Source: JBILVQ01 sp044370375
GTDB lineage: Bacteria; Bacteroidota; Bacteroidia; UBA4408
DNA: 64,000 bases
NCBI GenBank assembly: GCA_044370375.1
Contig: JBILVQ010000001.1
Span: 1-64,000 of the forward strand
Reading direction: 5' to 3'
Shown: positions 62,086-64,000 of the stretch, in pieces
Position numbering within the stretch: position 1 is the first letter of the stretch
Layout of the letters: the number at the start of each line of letters is the position of its first letter
Notes under the pieces: model-generated
The model's database searches: none
What the model was told of the DNA's origin: nothing
The model's input: the letters and a program-made list of their open reading frames with translations, nothing else
Program-made: the position numbers and the translations under genes

Positions 62086-62638
62086 CCGGAAAAAGCCAAT
62101 TATTTTTTTCTAAAGTCCTTCGATTGAACGTTGGGTTCAATCCATTCTGATAGTTCATAATTTTGATGCCATAAACCAATGAAATTCCCAGAATCAATCT
62201 TTCATTACATAATCTTCTAGAATAATTAAGTCGAATGTAAGTCAATACTGTTTTGTTTGTTTTATCATCTGAACTTAATTTTCCTTGTACGACTCTTCCT
62301 TCCTCCTGACCTAAACCAAAACCTAAAAGCAAGCTTCTTCCTGAGTTGTGCAAATAACCTAAATTTCCGGCTACTGAAAAATTATACACATGAATTACCC
62401 CAGTTTTTCCTGCTGATTCTGACCTATATCCTGCAATTGCATCGGTTTGAAAAAACAAATTCATTTTATTTATTTTTTTTAAGAAGAGATAATGAATATT
62501 AAATGCTGTGCTCGTACCCCATAACTCTATACATAGCCCATGCTGTTGGTTTAGGTTTTGGTATTTTATTTCTTTGCCAATCAATTCAAAATTGATGGCC
62601 ACAACAAATAAGAACAATGTAAAAAGTAATTTTTTCAT
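62021..62638 (-). CDS. Small putative outer-membrane beta-barrel protein, paralog 1
   Basis: The 205-residue protein has a signal peptide (MKKLLFTLFLFVVAINFELIG) and a barrel-like strand pattern like paralog 2: HGLCIELWGTSTAFNIHYLF, TDAIAGYR, SGRSLLLGFGLG, YIRLNYSRRLCNERLILGISLVYG. The two differ at many positions over most of their length but are identical over the last 19 residues. It lies 8 bp after the full-length T9SS gene, so a cargo/partner relation is plausible; the family is not recognised. Confidence 0.65.
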   Translation of the reverse strand: MKKLLFTLFLFVVAINFELIGKEIKYQNLNQQHGLCIELWGTSTAFNIHYLFLKKINKMNLFFQTDAIAGYRSESAGKTGVIHVYNFSVAGNLGYLHNSGRSLLLGFGLGQEEGRVVQGKLSSDDKTNKTVLTYIRLNYSRRLCNERLILGISLVYGIKIMNYQNGLNPTFNRRTLEKNNWLFPGVSIGYCFGKKYFQKEKIGTE

Positions 62639-62646
62639 TTTTGAAA

Positions 62647-64000
62647 CTAATTTTTAATTATTTTTTGTTTAATTATTCCTTCCACAGAAATAATTGAAAT
62701 AAAATAAACACCATTTTTTAAATGATTTAAGTTTACTTCTGTTTTTCCTGGAAATATTGTGTTAATCTGCAAGATTTGCCCCATCGAATTTTGTAGAATA
62801 AAATTGCTAGGCCGCTCCGTGAATTCAATTTCAATAGTAATGGAGGAAGAAAAGGGATTCGGGTAAGCATTAATTTGAGGTTTTATTGGGTCTAGTTGTT
62901 TCATTGAATTCTTCTTTACTGATTTTTGAGTTGAAGAATCGATTGGGGCAATAAGATTATTGTTTGATTGTGAGAATCTTCCACCTGAATAACAATTAGA
63001 TGTAACAGAACTTATACTTACTTCTGATCCAGAGTTAAAATAAACTTCACCCTTAAGAGAAACAGAATTCCCTGCAGTGATGTTAGCCGTTACACCACTT
63101 GGTATGGTAAAGTTGGAGTTTTGATACACAGGAAGCGCAGTGCTGTTTTGATTGGTGTTAGGATTGAACAGATAATCACTGTCATAAAGAAACTCTGTGG
63201 GAATATCTTCTAAAGTATTAATGGTTAAATTGTGTTTGGCATGGAAGTCTTGGTTATAGGTAAGGTTCCTGTTGAAAAGAACTAAATCCACACATTCTTT
63301 GTCCCATTGTGCCCTTACAACCTGAGAAAAACCATAGCCGCCAATAGCTGAGGAGCTAAGAAAATCTAATGCAGACCTGTTGTTGTTAGGATTGTTTGGA
63401 TTTCCTCCTTCCCATACATTTTTCATGGTTTGCAAAATCAAATCGTAAGTAGTTGTTGATTTTACCGTGCCGTTATCATCAAATTGGTAAAAGGGCATAA
63501 AGGCAGAAATTAAATTCTTGTAAGCATTGGGAACCTGACCATCATCTTCTGCCAAGAAAGTATTGGTTCCATCCACCCTTAGGTTAAATTTGGTTAATCC
63601 CTCTGAATCCGTTTCATCATAAATATTATTCAAAAACATTCGTCTGAATTTTTCCATTTCTGCATGGTTTAGAAAAAGGTCATTATTGTTGTTAATGGTG
63701 AGTCCCTGCTTATAAGCCTCATAAAAAAAATACATAGAGTTGACTGCATGAGATACGTCCTCGGATGCTTCAATTGCCTTTGGGTAATCAAACGAGTTTT
63801 CGTCAGGGCAAGGTGCGCATTTGGATAATTCAAGGGACCACCCATTGGTATAATACCAAAAGGAATTATTTGGGCCGTTTAAAAAAATCGGGGCATCATA
63901 TTGAATTTCATTTGGACACGGTGAATGGCATTTATCTGTAAAAGTAAGATGGGATTTTAATAATTCTGCTATACGTTTGGCTTTTGTAAGGTGATTGGAA
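62647..64000 (-). CDS. T9SS-exported protein, N terminus outside window
   Basis: The ATG at 63735 is internal. Translating the minus strand upward from it, I find the frame open to base 64000 (for example NGWSLELSKCAPCPDENSF and CHSPCPNEIQYDAP), so the gene continues past the right edge. Cys pairs in that part (CxxCP) suggest small disulfide loops. The middle is a helical region (FFYEAYKQGL, MEKFRRMFLNNIYDETDSEG) and a domain with YDLILQTMKNVWEGGNPNNP and GGYGFSQVVRAQWDKECVD. It ends with a GVTANITAGNSVSLKGEVYF beta segment, common in T9SS cargo, and a type A sorting domain (LKNGVYFISIISVEG...QKIIKN). The function is unknown. Confidence 0.8.
   Translation of the reverse strand, partial: SNHLTKAKRIAELLKSHLTFTDKCHSPCPNEIQYDAPIFLNGPNNSFWYYTNGWSLELSKCAPCPDENSFDYPKAIEASEDVSHAVNSMYFFYEAYKQGLTINNNNDLFLNHAEMEKFRRMFLNNIYDETDSEGLTKFNLRVDGTNTFLAEDDGQVPNAYKNLISAFMPFYQFDDNGTVKSTTTYDLILQTMKNVWEGGNPNNPNNNRSALDFLSSSAIGGYGFSQVVRAQWDKECVDLVLFNRNLTYNQDFHAKHNLTINTLEDIPTEFLYDSDYLFNPNTNQNSTALPVYQNSNFTIPSGVTANITAGNSVSLKGEVYFNSGSEVSISSVTSNCYSGGRFSQSNNNLIAPIDSSTQKSVKKNSMKQLDPIKPQINAYPNPFSSSITIEIEFTERPSNFILQNSMGQILQINTIFPGKTEVNLNHLKNGVYFISIISVEGIIKQKIIKN

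Noticed and set aside
1..64000. tRNA, rRNA, insertion sequence, prophage or integration-site features
   Set aside because: Gaps between genes are short and none shows a cloverleaf, transposase, integrase or flanking direct repeat that I can support.

Overview
The window reads as a chromosomal segment of a Bacteroidota bacterium of moderate to low GC, most like the Flavobacteriia/Chitinophagia/Cytophagia side of the phylum. The evidence is type IX secretion system (T9SS) sorting domains of type A (left-edge gene, right-edge gene family) and type B (giant repeat protein), a PorP/SprF protein next to a PorE-like OmpA lipoprotein, promoters of the Bacteroidota form (TTG/TTTG, about 20 nt, TAnnTTTG), futalosine-pathway menaquinone genes, and the gene order ileS - DksA-like - lspA. 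I see no tRNA, rRNA, CRISPR array, insertion sequence or prophage.

Layout. 1-5.3 kb: the end of a secreted T9SS protein, then a leftward operon (glucose-1-phosphate thymidylyltransferase, sugar epimerase/dehydratase, short-chain polyprenyl synthase) divergent from ribF. 5.3-9.9 kb: ribF, a secreted leucine-rich-repeat protein, an OmpR/histidine kinase pair and a universal stress protein. 9.9-24 kb: a surface-adhesin locus with a 3735-residue Ig-like repeat protein, a PorP/SprF protein and a PorE-like lipoprotein. 24-26.8 kb: a cysteine-bearing Crp/Fnr regulator, an FNR-type palindrome, and a hemerythrin (RIC-like) - universal stress protein - unknown protein operon that looks tuned to low oxygen or nitric oxide. 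26.9-36 kb: lysS, two membrane GT-C-like proteins, gpsA, an aldo/keto reductase and a TlpA-like thioredoxin protein. 35.8-39.5 kb: a LuxR-type regulator with its two-component propeller sensor.

39.5-54.6 kb is a housekeeping block: RidA-like protein, ileS, an H1-tailed DksA-like protein, lspA, rimP-nusA-infB behind an apparent attenuator, rplM-rpsI-rpsB-tsf, and pyrH-frr. 54.6-57 kb is a leftward operon queD-folE-fabD-marR. 57.1-60.1 kb is a rightward operon mqnB-mqnD-hldD-gtrA.

60.1-64 kb is a decaying tandem array on the minus strand. A large T9SS-exported protein runs off the right edge and is followed by a small putative outer-membrane barrel protein. The 3' part of the large gene plus the barrel gene is then repeated, giving a headless copy, a second barrel gene and a third fragment with an in-frame stop. 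The array and the giant adhesin locus are the most distinctive parts of the window; the remainder is conventional core genome.
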